A stretch of 64,000 nucleotides of DNA, from contig JACKNJ010000002.1 of the NCBI GenBank assembly GCA_024234895.1, positions 5,001 to 69,000 on the forward strand, given 5' to 3'. The first letter of the stretch is position 1. Each line of letters starts with the position of its first letter. Shown here in pieces: positions 52,184 through 59,912 of this stretch. Origin of the DNA: Gammaproteobacteria bacterium. GTDB lineage: Bacteria; Pseudomonadota; Gammaproteobacteria; JACKNK01. A program made the translations under genes and the position numbers. Under the pieces are notes generated by a model. That model made no database searches. It worked only from the letters and a program-made list of their open reading frames with translations, and was not told where the DNA came from.

Positions 52184-54622
52184 TTACCGGCTCGCGGTCG
52201 GACGCAGCTCCACGCGGCGGTTCCGCGCGCGGCCCTCGGCGGTCTGGTTGTCCGCGACCGGCTCGGTCTCGCCGTAACCGGCCGAGGTCAGGCGGGCCTC
52301 GTCCACGCCCTTGCCGATCAGATAGCGGCGCACGCTGGCGGCACGGCGCTGCGACAGATCGAGGTTGTAGGCCTCGGGACCCTGCGCGTCGGTGTGCCCG
52401 GCGACTTCCACGACCAGATCGCCATTCGCGACCAGGACCTCGGCGACGTGATCAAGGATCACGGTGGAGTCCTCGGTCAGCGTATCGGCGTTGGTGAGGA
52501 AGTTCACGCCCTCCAGCGCGATGGCGCGGTTCAGCGAGCAGCCCAGCGGCCCAACCTCGTCACCCGCCGGGGTGGCCGGGCACAGATCGGTGACGTTGGC
52601 GACGCCGTCCGCGTCGTCGTCCGGCTGGCAGCCGTCCGGGTTGACGAGCGCGCCGGCAGGGGTGGCGGGGCAACGGTCGGCGGAGTCGTTCACGCCGTCG
52701 CCGTCGGTGTCCAGTTCGCAGCCCTTGGCGTCAACCTGGGCACCGGCAGCGGTGTCCGGGCAGGCATCGGCAGAGTTCTTCACGCCGTCGCCGTCCGCAT
52801 CCATCTCGCAGCCCGCGGCGTCCACTTGGGCACCGGCAGCGGTGTCCGGGCAGGCGTCGGCGGAGTCCTTCACGCCGTCGCCGTCGGTATCCAGCTCGCA
52901 ACCCTTCTCGTCCACCTGGGCACCCGCGACGGTATCCGGGCAGGCGTCGGCGGAGTTCTTCACGCCGTCGCCGTCGGTATCCAGCTCGCAACCCTTCGCG
53001 TCCACCTGGGCACCGGCAGCGGTGTCGGGGCAGGCGTCGGCGGAGTTCTCCACACCGTCGCCGTCGGAGTCCAGTTCGCAACCCTTCGCGTCCACCTGGG
53101 CACCGGCAGCGGTGTCCGGGCAGGCGTCAGCGGAGTTCTTCACACCGTCGCCGTCGGCGTCCAGTTCGCAACCCTTGGCGTCCACCTGGGCACCGGCAGC
53201 GGTGTCCGGGCAGGCGTCGGCGGAGTTCTTCACGCCGTCGCCGTCGGCATCCAGCTCGCAGCCCTTGGCGTCCACCTGAGCACCGGCAGCGGTGTCCGGG
53301 CAGGCGTCGGCCGAGTTCTTCACGCCGTCGCCGTCCGCATCCAGCTCGCAGCCCTTGGCGTCAACCTGGGCACCGGCAGCGGTGTCCGGGCAGGCATCGG
53401 CGGAGTTCTTCACGCCGTCGCCGTCCGCATCCAGCTCGCAGCCCTTGGCATCGACTTTCGCGCCGGCAGCGGTGTCCGGGCACTCATCGGCGGAATCGAT
53501 CACGCCATCCTTGTCGGAGTCCAGTTCGCAGCCGAGGCCATCGACCTTCGCGGCGGGGGTCGAGCCGGGGCACAGGTCGCGGGCGTCGATGACGCCGTCG
53601 CCGTCCGCGTCGAGTTCGCAGCCGCGCGCGTCGACGGCGGCCATCGGCGTGCTGGACGGACAGTCGTCGAGACCATCGACCACCCCGTCCTTGTCGCCAT
53701 CGAGCTCGCAGCCGTCACGGTCGACGGTCGCGCCGGCGCGGCTGTTCGGGCAGCGATCCTGGCTGTCGATGACGCGGTCACCGTCACTGTCCAGCTCGCA
53801 ACCCTGCGCGTTGACCGGGGTGCCGGCCGGGGTCTGCGGGCAGAGGTCGACGCGGTCGGCGACACCGTCACCATCGGAATCCAGTTCGCAGCCGCGCGCG
53901 TCGACACGCGCGTCAGCCGGGGTGCTGGCGCAGGCGTCGGTGGCGTCGATGATGCCGTCGCCGTCGCTGTCCAGCGGGCAGCCCGAGGCATCGACCGGCA
54001 CGCCGGCGGCGGTATCCGGGCAGCGATCGCCGCGATCAACCACGCCGTCGCCGTCGGTGTCGCGCTCACGGAACTGGATCGTGAAGGTGACGTCGTTGAC
54101 GTCGTCGGAATAGAAGCTGAGCGTGTTGGTGCGCTGCACCCACTCGCCCTCGCGGTTGCTCTGGTGCGCGACGACCTCGTAGTGCGCCGGCAGGACCCAG
54201 GTGTAATTCAGGTGGCTGAAGTTGTCCGGCGCGTGCCAGATGCCGTAGTGGCCATCGACGCGCGGCTCGCCGTCCGAGCTGGTGAAGGTGTACACGCCGT
54301 CATCGCCGCGCACGAGGCGGTCGCCGAACGGCTCCGCGTAGATCACCGAGAAGTGGCCCTGATTGAAATGCAGGGTGTTCACCTTGTCGGCGTCGGCCTT
54401 CCACTCGTACTTGTTCGGGCTGATGTAATAGAAGTCCTCCAGCGCCACCGATTTTTCGACGTGGAAGTCGTAGGAGGTGTTGTCGGTGCGCAGCGTGCGG
54501 TGCAGCAGGTAGCCGCTGGCGTCGTCACCGAGGTAGACGATGGTGTCGCTGGTGACCGAGGCAAACGCGGGGCCGGTGAACGTCAGCGCCGTGAACAGCG
54601 CGAGCGGGTAGAGCTTCGACAT
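52184..54622 (-). CDS. OmpA family protein with thrombospondin type 3 repeat array
   Basis: An 812-residue outer-membrane protein. A signal peptide ends near PAFA-SV; an N-terminal domain of about 165 residues follows; then some 17 calcium-binding thrombospondin type 3 repeats (DxDGDGVxDxxDxCP type), and a C-terminal OmpA domain with AGHTDAQG and RNRRVELRP that binds peptidoglycan. From 52681 to about 53470 the repeats are near-identical 90-base (30-residue) units with one Cys pair each, so the rod is disulfide-stitched and calcium-stiffened. It probably acts as a spacer between outer membrane and cell wall or as an adhesin. Confidence 0.92.
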   Translation of the reverse strand: MSKLYPLALFTALTFTGPAFASVTSDTIVYLGDDASGYLLHRTLRTDNTSYDFHVEKSVALEDFYYISPNKYEWKADADKVNTLHFNQGHFSVIYAEPFGDRLVRGDDGVYTFTSSDGEPRVDGHYGIWHAPDNFSHLNYTWVLPAHYEVVAHQSNREGEWVQRTNTLSFYSDDVNDVTFTIQFRERDTDGDGVVDRGDRCPDTAAGVPVDASGCPLDSDGDGIIDATDACASTPADARVDARGCELDSDGDGVADRVDLCPQTPAGTPVNAQGCELDSDGDRVIDSQDRCPNSRAGATVDRDGCELDGDKDGVVDGLDDCPSSTPMAAVDARGCELDADGDGVIDARDLCPGSTPAAKVDGLGCELDSDKDGVIDSADECPDTAAGAKVDAKGCELDADGDGVKNSADACPDTAAGAQVDAKGCELDADGDGVKNSADACPDTAAGAQVDAKGCELDADGDGVKNSADACPDTAAGAQVDAKGCELDADGDGVKNSADACPDTAAGAQVDAKGCELDSDGDGVENSADACPDTAAGAQVDAKGCELDTDGDGVKNSADACPDTVAGAQVDEKGCELDTDGDGVKDSADACPDTAAGAQVDAAGCEMDADGDGVKNSADACPDTAAGAQVDAKGCELDTDGDGVNDSADRCPATPAGALVNPDGCQPDDDADGVANVTDLCPATPAGDEVGPLGCSLNRAIALEGVNFLTNADTLTEDSTVILDHVAEVLVANGDLVVEVAGHTDAQGPEAYNLDLSQRRAASVRRYLIGKGVDEARLTSAGYGETEPVADNQTAEGRARNRRVELRPTASR
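52681..53470 (-). repeat. 90-bp tandem repeats in the OmpA-TSP3 gene
   Basis: About nine in-frame copies of a 90-base unit, starting near 52681, 52771, 52861, 52951, 53041, 53131, 53221, 53311 and 53401. Each encodes a 30-residue unit with the core ACPDTAAGAQVDAKGCELD. Most differences are at silent sites or in one of a few residues (V/A, N/D, T/S), which points to recent unequal exchange. Confidence 0.93.
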
Positions 54623-54744
54623 GGGGACTTCCGGAAATCAGGTCGGGACAAAGGCCCGGAATGCTACCTAAGCTGGGCCCGCCGCCCCATTCGTAAGTGC
54701 TTGGCCGGGCATAAAGCCAGTTAGGGCAAATGCCGTAGATGCTG

Positions 54745-55725
54745 TTATCCGAAGCAAGCCCCATGCAGGGACGCATCGAAGGGTTTGCGGGACTTGAGTA
54801 CACCGACGGCGACATGGATGAGCTTTCGCATCATGGCGCCGAGGATGACCATGGCGGGCTTGCCATTGGCCGCCAGACGCTGCCGAAAAGCGCGGCCCCA
54901 GTCGGTTCGGTAAAGGGCCACCATGGCGGGCATGTACAAGCTGGCGCGCAGCTCCGCATGACCCACCTTGGACAACCTTGGGCGGCGCAGCACACTGCTG
55001 CCTGACTGGTGTTGACGGGGATCGAGGCCGGCGTAAGCCGCCGCCTGTCGGGTACGGGTAAAGCGCAACGGTCCACCGAAATGGGCCAGCAACATGGCCA
55101 GGGTCTTTTCCCCGATGCCGGGGATTGAGACCAGCAGCTCACGCTGTTCACGCAAGTCCGGGTCATCGTCGATCTTCTGCCGGATCGCGGCCTCGACGGC
55201 GGCAATGGCATCGACGAGGTAAGCCAGATGCGCCTGGATATCGGCCCGGACCCCGGCCTTGGCGACCTCCAGGCGGTTGCTCTCCTGGGTCTGCATGTCG
55301 ACCAGAGCCTGACGACGACGCACCAAGGAGCGCAGTTCACGGACATTCAGTGGCGCGGGTTGCCAGGGGGCCGGGTGCTGGGTGGCACAGAAGCGGGCAA
55401 TCAGGCGCGCGTCGACCGCGTCGGTCTTGGTACGTACCAGCGCCGCGCCCCCAAAAGCCTTGATCTGAGCTGGGTTGACGACACTCACTACCTGGCCGGC
55501 ATCGGCGAGCACCTCGGCCACCGCCTCCCAGTAGGTACCGGTGGCCTCCATGCACACGTGCAAGGGCCTGGACAGGTGCGGCGTCAGCCAAGTCACCAAC
55601 GCGGTAATGCCTTTGGGTGTGTTGGCGAACACCTTGGTGCGGAATTTTCCATCGGGAAGGAGCAAGGCCACATCCAGCTTGGCCTTGGAGACATCGATAC
55701 CGAGAACGAGCAATGCGGGGTTCAT
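54745..55725 (-). CDS. IS110 family transposase
   Basis: A 326-residue DEDD recombinase. The N-terminal RuvC-like domain starts NPALLVLGIDVSKAKLDVAL and has CMEATGTYWEAVAEVL and VRTKTDAVDARLIARFC as later acidic motifs (D, E, D...D). The C-terminal Transposase_20 region has SIPGIGEKTLAMLLAHFGG and the serine-bearing DPRQHQSGSSV. ATG 55725 is preceded by AGGTGGATTGG; a start 7 codons further up is also open. The gene appears intact and could be active. Confidence 0.95.
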   Translation of the reverse strand: MNPALLVLGIDVSKAKLDVALLLPDGKFRTKVFANTPKGITALVTWLTPHLSRPLHVCMEATGTYWEAVAEVLADAGQVVSVVNPAQIKAFGGAALVRTKTDAVDARLIARFCATQHPAPWQPAPLNVRELRSLVRRRQALVDMQTQESNRLEVAKAGVRADIQAHLAYLVDAIAAVEAAIRQKIDDDPDLREQRELLVSIPGIGEKTLAMLLAHFGGPLRFTRTRQAAAYAGLDPRQHQSGSSVLRRPRLSKVGHAELRASLYMPAMVALYRTDWGRAFRQRLAANGKPAMVILGAMMRKLIHVAVGVLKSRKPFDASLHGACFG

Positions 55726-55749
55726 CTTGCCAATCCACCTTGTCAATGC

Positions 55750-55895
55750 GGGCTACCGAGAGGCTCGGTGCCAAAGATGCTGTTCGATTTCCTGCAAGAG
55801 AAAAGGAACGCCAGCGCAGGATCTACGCTCCTGGCTCCAGGGCCTGAGGGTGCACACGGCGTCTGGTGTTCCGATCAGGGTCTCCCCTGACGTCT
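55750..55895 (-). ncRNA. candidate IS110 bridge RNA region
   Basis: Upstream of the transposase on the same strand are perfect hairpins: TCAGGG-GAGA-CCCTGA (55875-55890), CAGGA-7 nt-TCCTG (55817-55833), CCTGG/CCAGG (55830-55841) and ACCGAG-CCT-CTCGGT (55755-55769). The spacing fits a structured RNA of about 140-180 nt, as in IS621-type elements where this end encodes the bridge RNA. Target and donor guide loops were not resolved by eye. Confidence 0.4.
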
Positions 55896-56116
55896 TCACA
55901 ATACAAGGGTGCGCTCCGCGCACCGAAACCGGCGTCCCGAAACGCCTTGGACAATCAGGATTTCGCGAATTTCGAAGGGGTCCCGACCCGACCCTCAGCG
56001 GCACGCGGCCAACGTCGGTTGCGGTGCGCGGAGCGCACCCGACCGGCTTCGACTCCGCTCAGCCGGCGGGCAAAGGCCGTTGGCTGAGCGGAGCCGAAGC
56101 CAACCGGGGAGCCTGT
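55896..56116. repeat. inverted repeats between IS110 and the vWA gene
   Basis: GGTGCGCTCCGCGCACC (about 55908-55924) recurs inverted as GGTGCGCGGAGCGCACC (about 56025-56041). A second pair, GGCTTCGACTCCGCTCAGCC and its complement with one mismatch, spans 56045-56101; a copy of the same motif sits inside the REP at 48900. No gene is seen. Confidence 0.7.
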
Positions 56117-57121
56117 TCAGGGCGTCGCGCTGTTGAGGCCGACGAAGCTGCCGCCGTTCTCCTCGGCGAGCTTGCGCATCAGCGCGGCGAAGCGGACCGC
56201 GTTCAGGGTCGCTTCCCGGTTCTGGAACATGGTCGGGTAACCGACCGCGTGGATGCGCACCAGGCGCTCGCCGGGCTTCCTGCCCTTGTTGAGCTTGGCG
56301 ACCGTATCCAGCAGGCCCTGGATGGAACCGCGCGAGAAGTCGTCGCCAAACACGTACAGGCTGATGCGGCGATCCTTGGCGTAGAAGCGCCGGATCGCGG
56401 CTTCGATGCCTTCCTCCGGGCTCGAATTGGAGAACGGCGCCCAGCCGGCGAGGCGGTCGACGATGGCCTTGCGGCGGCCCCCGGTGTCCGGAATCCAGCG
56501 GTCCTTGTAGGCCTCGAACATGTAGTCGCCCATGTCGTTCATGACCTGGATGCCTTTGACCTTGGGGTGGATATCGAGGATCTCGGTGAGTTTCTTCAGC
56601 ACCAGTTGCCAGGCGCCCTTCTGCATCGAGCCGGAGGTATCGATGATGAAGATGATGTACTCGGCATCGACCGGCACGCCGCCGATGGTGTCGTCCTGCT
56701 GGTGGCGCTCGTAGGTCGCGCCGAGCAGACGTCGCTGCTCTTCGCTGAGTTTCTGCTGCGCCTGGCTGAGCTGCTTCTCGATCACCGTCTGCGCGGCGTG
56801 GGTGTTGCGGGTGGTCTCGTACTGACCCTGGATTTCGGAGAGTTCGCCACGCAGGCGGGCGAGGCGGGTCTTGATCGCGGAAAGCTGCTCCTGCCGCTCG
56901 GTCAGGTCGCGGTTGAGCACCGTGGTCTCGCCGCGGATGTCGTGCAGCTCCTGCTGACGCGCGGCGACCAGCCCGGACAGATCGGCGGAGATGCGCTCGA
57001 TGGTCAGCGGCTCGGCGATCTTGACGATGACCAGCAGCAGGATGATCGCGCCGAAACCGCAGGACACCACGTCCAGGAAGGACATGGAGAAGATCTCGAT
57101 CTCGCGGCGGCGCCTTGTCAT
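56117..57121 (-). CDS. membrane-anchored vWA protein with ExbD-like N-terminus (A)
   Basis: A 334-residue protein. The basic start RRRREIEIF is followed by a helix SFLDVVSCGFGAIILLLVIV whose early Asp matches the proton-binding Asp of ExbD/TolR/MotB helices. Next comes a coiled coil (about residues 45-135) and a von Willebrand A domain with the metal motif IFIIDTSGSMQ. It ends near GGSFVGLNSATP. By analogy the helix would sit in the pore of the MotA/ExbB-type protein at 58873 while the vWA domain acts in the periplasm. This is inference from helix pattern and neighbourhood. It is the last gene of the cluster. Confidence 0.82.
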   Translation of the reverse strand: MTRRRREIEIFSMSFLDVVSCGFGAIILLLVIVKIAEPLTIERISADLSGLVAARQQELHDIRGETTVLNRDLTERQEQLSAIKTRLARLRGELSEIQGQYETTRNTHAAQTVIEKQLSQAQQKLSEEQRRLLGATYERHQQDDTIGGVPVDAEYIIFIIDTSGSMQKGAWQLVLKKLTEILDIHPKVKGIQVMNDMGDYMFEAYKDRWIPDTGGRRKAIVDRLAGWAPFSNSSPEEGIEAAIRRFYAKDRRISLYVFGDDFSRGSIQGLLDTVAKLNKGRKPGERLVRIHAVGYPTMFQNREATLNAVRFAALMRKLAEENGGSFVGLNSATP

Positions 57122-57124
57122 GCG

Positions 57125-57625
57125 GGGTTAAACGGCTTTGCCGCGAAGACGCGAAGACGCGAAGACGCAAAGGGGGATTGGGGGGCGCAATGTCGAACCG
57201 ACATCACGCGGAGAGAGGCACATACGCCTGTTCAGGCGGCATCCAAACAAATGCTGTTCTTCGCGCCTTTGCGTCTTTGCGGCGAAGACAATCGTCTTGC
57301 GGGGGTTATACGGCTTCGCCGCAAAGACGCGAAGACGCAAAGGGGATTGAGATTGTGGCGTCGAGCCGACATCAGGCCGACAGAGGCGCGAAGACCTGTT
57401 CAGGAGGCGTCCGAACAAATGCCGTTCTTCGCGGCTTTGCGTCTTTGCGGCGAAAACAATCGTCTTGCGGGTGACATACGGCTCTGCCGCAAAGACGCGA
57501 AGCCGCAAAGGGATGTGAAGATACGTCTTCGAACAGCCCCACCGTCGAGCGAGACGCAAACGCCTGCTCGATAACCCCGCGAACAAATGCTGTTCTTCGC
57601 GTCTTCGCGTCTTTGCGGCAAAACC
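57125..57625. repeat. three tandem copies of a palindromic repeat unit
   Basis: 506 gene-free bases between the two vWA genes. Three units start at about 57133, 57311 and 57479 (periods 178 and 168). Each begins with CGGCTTTGCCGCAAAGACG-type sequence and ends with its complement (CTTTGCGTCTTTGCGGCG), with a conserved middle containing CTGTTCAGG and AACAAATGCTGTTCTTCGCG. A fourth, diverged copy lies at 58738-58865. Open frames through these units encode only low-complexity Arg/Ala/Lys peptides and are not genes. Confidence 0.9.
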
Positions 57626-57627
57626 GA

Positions 57628-58719
57628 TCATGGCCAGTCCCGCGACGGGGTGATGAACGAACCGTTGGTCTGCACCGCGAGTTCCCAGTAACCGCCGGCG
57701 GCGAACGCGTCGCCTTCCATCGGGAACAGGATGGTGTTGATCGGGATGCCCTTGGGCAGGCGCTTGACCGCGTCGTTGAAGTGCTCGATGCGTTCCTCGT
57801 TGGTGACCTTGCTGTCCTTCGGCTTCGACTTGCCCTGGGTCGGCAGGCCGTCGGTCAGCAGCAGCACGTTGTCCGGCTTCGGGTTCATGTCGCGGATCGC
57901 CTCGAAGGCGTTGTACAGGCTGGTGCCGCCCTTCGGCAGTTGCTGGTAGACGGCCTTGATCGCGCCCTCGATGTCGCCGCGCTCATCGGTCTTCAGCCAG
58001 TCGCCGCGCCCGGCGATGACCGGCTCGGCCCGGGTGTTGAACGCATAGACCTGGAACCGCCTGCCGGTCGGCAGATTCGCGATCAGCCACTCGGCGGTGG
58101 CCTGCGCACGCTGCCACTTCGGCGATTTGCGCTGCTCGGCCTCGCTCAGGTTGCGCCGCAGGATCACGTTGACCACGTCCTCGGCGAGCATGCTTGCGGA
58201 GGCATCGAGCAGGATCAGCGTGCGCTGGCCGCCGAGCTTCAGACCGGTCAGGTACTGGCGATCGCCGTCGCCCTGGATGCGGTGCAGGCGCTCGCCATCC
58301 TCGCGGTCGGCCTCGGCCTGCGCGCCGAGGCGCTTGTTCTCGTCATCGAGGCTCTTCAGGTCGGACTTGAGCTTGTTGATGTGTTCGCGGCTGGCGAGGG
58401 TCTGCTTCTCCAGTTTCGCCACCTCGATATCGAGCTGGTCGCGGGTCTGGATGACCCGCTCGGCCTCGCCTTCCATGGTGACCTTCTCGGCTTCCGTGAC
58501 CTCCAGGCTGTTGCGCGCCTCGACCAGATTCGCGCGCCCCTCGATGACCAGCTTCTCCAGCTTCAACACCTCGCCGCGCAGGTCGGTGAAGGTCTCTTCA
58601 CGGGTGCGCACGCTGTCGTGATTCAGGATCAGCACCAGCAGCACCACCGCGCCGAAGCCACAGAACATGATGTCCAGGAACGACAACGAAAACGGCGAGA
58701 TCGTGCGGCGTTGTCTCAT
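57628..58719 (-). CDS. membrane-anchored vWA protein with ExbD-like N-terminus (B)
   Basis: A 363-residue paralogue in layout of the gene at 56117: basic start RQRRTISPF, helix SLSFLDIMFCGFGAVVLLVLI with the same early Asp, a coiled coil of about 100 residues (ELEKLVIEGRANLVEAR-like heptads) and a vWA domain with LILLDASASML and VLLLTDGLPTQGK. The MIDAS motif is DxSxS and complete. The two proteins may form a heterodimer in the channel, as ExbD/MotB dimers do. It follows the MotA/ExbB gene after 153 bases of repeat sequence on the same strand. Confidence 0.83.
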   Translation of the reverse strand: MRQRRTISPFSLSFLDIMFCGFGAVVLLVLILNHDSVRTREETFTDLRGEVLKLEKLVIEGRANLVEARNSLEVTEAEKVTMEGEAERVIQTRDQLDIEVAKLEKQTLASREHINKLKSDLKSLDDENKRLGAQAEADREDGERLHRIQGDGDRQYLTGLKLGGQRTLILLDASASMLAEDVVNVILRRNLSEAEQRKSPKWQRAQATAEWLIANLPTGRRFQVYAFNTRAEPVIAGRGDWLKTDERGDIEGAIKAVYQQLPKGGTSLYNAFEAIRDMNPKPDNVLLLTDGLPTQGKSKPKDSKVTNEERIEHFNDAVKRLPKGIPINTILFPMEGDAFAAGGYWELAVQTNGSFITPSRDWP

Positions 58720-58737
58720 CGAGACTCGGCCCGTTTA

Positions 58738-58865
58738 GCCGCAAAGACGCCAAGGCACAAAGGATCACGCGACCTTCGCAACCGACCGGTCACGCAACCC
58801 ACCAACCTCCGCTCAAAGCCGTGGAACTTCATCTTCTTCGCGTCTTTGCGTCTTTGCGGCGAACC
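58738..58865. repeat. diverged copy of the GCCGCAAAGACG repeat
   Basis: Starts GCCGCAAAGACGCC and ends CGCGTCTTTGCGTCTTTGCGGCG, the same arms as the tandem units at 57125-57625, with an unrelated centre. Confidence 0.8.
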
Positions 58866-58872
58866 GCTGTTC

Positions 58873-59667
58873 TCAAGGCCGCAGCTTGCGGATGAATTCG
58901 CGGTCGACGTAGCGCTCGGTATCGAGCACCAGGCGCTCCTGCATGAGCTGCAACTGGTGGATGAAGAACATCAGCACGATGGAGATGACCAGCGCGATGA
59001 AGGTGGAGTTGAAGGCCACGCCGAGGCTCTCGGTGACGCCGGTGATATCCCCCTCGACCGCCTTGTGGGCCTGGCCGAGCGCGTCGCCGATGCCGCGCAC
59101 GGTGCCGATGAAGCCGACCGACGGGATCGCCCAGGCGATGTAGCGGATGATCGACAGCTCGCTCTCCATGCGCCCGCCTTCCGAGTCACAGACGTCGCGG
59201 GCGGCGGTCGACACGTCCTGCACGTTGCCGGTCGCGGCGAAGCGTTCGATCGCGGTGGCCAGCGCGCGCGGCAGCACCCAGTCGCGCGTCACGGCGGGCA
59301 ACGCGGCGAGGCGTTCGGACAGCAGGCGCGTGTCCTCCTTGCCGATCGGCAGGCCGGGCGGCAGGTCGAGCAGGTCGCGCTCGGCGAGACGCTGCTGCCG
59401 CCAGGTCTCGCGGCCCTTGTAGCCGAGGATCGCCAGCGCCCACAGCATCAGCACCAGACAGGCCTCCTGTTCGTAGTCCTTGAGCACCACGTAGAAGCTG
59501 TCTTCGGTGACCGCGTCCGGGTTGGCCGCGACCAGTTCGGCCTTGGCGCGCAGATCGGCGTCGGCGTTCGGGCGGATCACCGCGACGTAGATGGCGTGCA
59601 CGACGATGAACGCGATCAGTAAGGCGAAGACCTGGTACAGCAGTTCGGTCGGCAGGGACTTTTTCAT
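58873..59667 (-). CDS. MotA/TolQ/ExbB proton channel family protein
   Basis: A 264-residue inner-membrane protein. Helix 1 (about residues 10-32) and helix 2 (about residues 70-86) precede a cytoplasmic loop; the paired C-terminal helices carry the family signature IPSVGFIGTVRGIGDALGQA and ESLGVAFNSTFIALVISIV. Such proteins form pentamers that use the proton gradient to rotate or move a dimer of ExbD/TolR/MotB-type partners. No standard exbD or tolR is adjacent; instead the two vWA proteins downstream have the matching helix. The start is ATG 59667; a long inverted repeat lies just upstream. Confidence 0.9.
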   Translation of the reverse strand: MKKSLPTELLYQVFALLIAFIVVHAIYVAVIRPNADADLRAKAELVAANPDAVTEDSFYVVLKDYEQEACLVLMLWALAILGYKGRETWRQQRLAERDLLDLPPGLPIGKEDTRLLSERLAALPAVTRDWVLPRALATAIERFAATGNVQDVSTAARDVCDSEGGRMESELSIIRYIAWAIPSVGFIGTVRGIGDALGQAHKAVEGDITGVTESLGVAFNSTFIALVISIVLMFFIHQLQLMQERLVLDTERYVDREFIRKLRP

Positions 59668-59680
59668 GTGCGAACCATTA

Positions 59681-59757
59681 CGTAGGGCGGAACCCGCAGG
59701 GGTTCCGCCGGGTGAGGTCGGAGGTCGTCGGCGGAACCCCTGCGGGTTCCGCCCTAC
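59681..59757. repeat. perfect long inverted repeat
   Basis: Two 29-base arms (59681-59709 and 59729-59757; starting CGTAGGGCGGAACCCGC) match perfectly around a 19-base centre. Each arm is itself part-palindromic (GGAACCCGCAGGGGTTCC). The element fills the gap between the ExbB-like start and the small secreted-protein stop. Confidence 0.9.
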
Positions 59758-59759
59758 GG

Positions 59760-59912
59760 TCAGATGTCGACGGGGAACGGCACGGCATCGTCGGCGGGGA
59801 TGGTTTCGGATGGGGTGATGGTCTTGACCGGGTCGGGCGGCGGATCAGCCGCCCACGCAGCAGCGCTCAGCAGGACCAGCAGCAGCCACCAGACCCGCTG
59901 GTCAGTAAACAT
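59760..59912 (-). CDS. small secreted protein of 50 residues
   Basis: Starts FTDQRVWWLLLVLLSAAAWA, a classic signal peptide with a predicted cut after AWA, leaving about 29 residues rich in Pro, Asp and Thr and ending VPFPVDI. The ATG lies inside the last codons of the upstream FHA/FGE-like gene and overlaps it by 11 bases in another frame, so translation is probably coupled. No family is recognised. Its position between the sensor-like gene and the channel gene suggests a small periplasmic component of the same system. Confidence 0.55.
   Translation of the reverse strand: MFTDQRVWWLLLVLLSAAAWAADPPPDPVKTITPSETIPADDAVPFPVDI

Larger units (their letters stand above)
54737..55895 (-). mobile_element. 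IS110-family insertion sequence
   Basis: The transposase gene (54745-55725) has almost no non-coding sequence on its 3' side. The 10-base sequence AGATGCTGTT occurs directly repeated at 54737-54746 and 55775-55784. The 5' side (55726-about 55895) has several perfect hairpins, as expected of the bridge-RNA end of IS110 elements. No inverted terminal repeats are seen, which fits the family. The outer 5' boundary is uncertain and set at the last hairpin. Confidence 0.65.

Noticed and set aside
52681..53470. Regular 90-bp repeats as a possible CRISPR array
   Set aside because: The units are contiguous with no unique spacers and encode in-frame thrombospondin type 3 repeats in an OmpA protein.
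49928..54724. A very long plus-strand open frame (about 1,600 codons) opposite tex and the OmpA-TSP3 gene
   Set aside because: It is antisense to two genes with clear domains; the repetitive Val/Ala/Gly/Arg content simply mirrors the TSP3 array and GC-rich codons.
57115..57631. Several short open frames on both strands giving Arg/Ala/Lys peptides
   Set aside because: They run through the tandem GCCGCAAAGACG repeats and have the typical spurious composition of such repeats.
56117..59667. Zorya-type defence system (ZorA/ZorB with helicase or nuclease)
   Set aside because: The channel protein lacks the long ZorA tail, the partners have vWA instead of a peptidoglycan-binding domain, and no helicase or nuclease is present.
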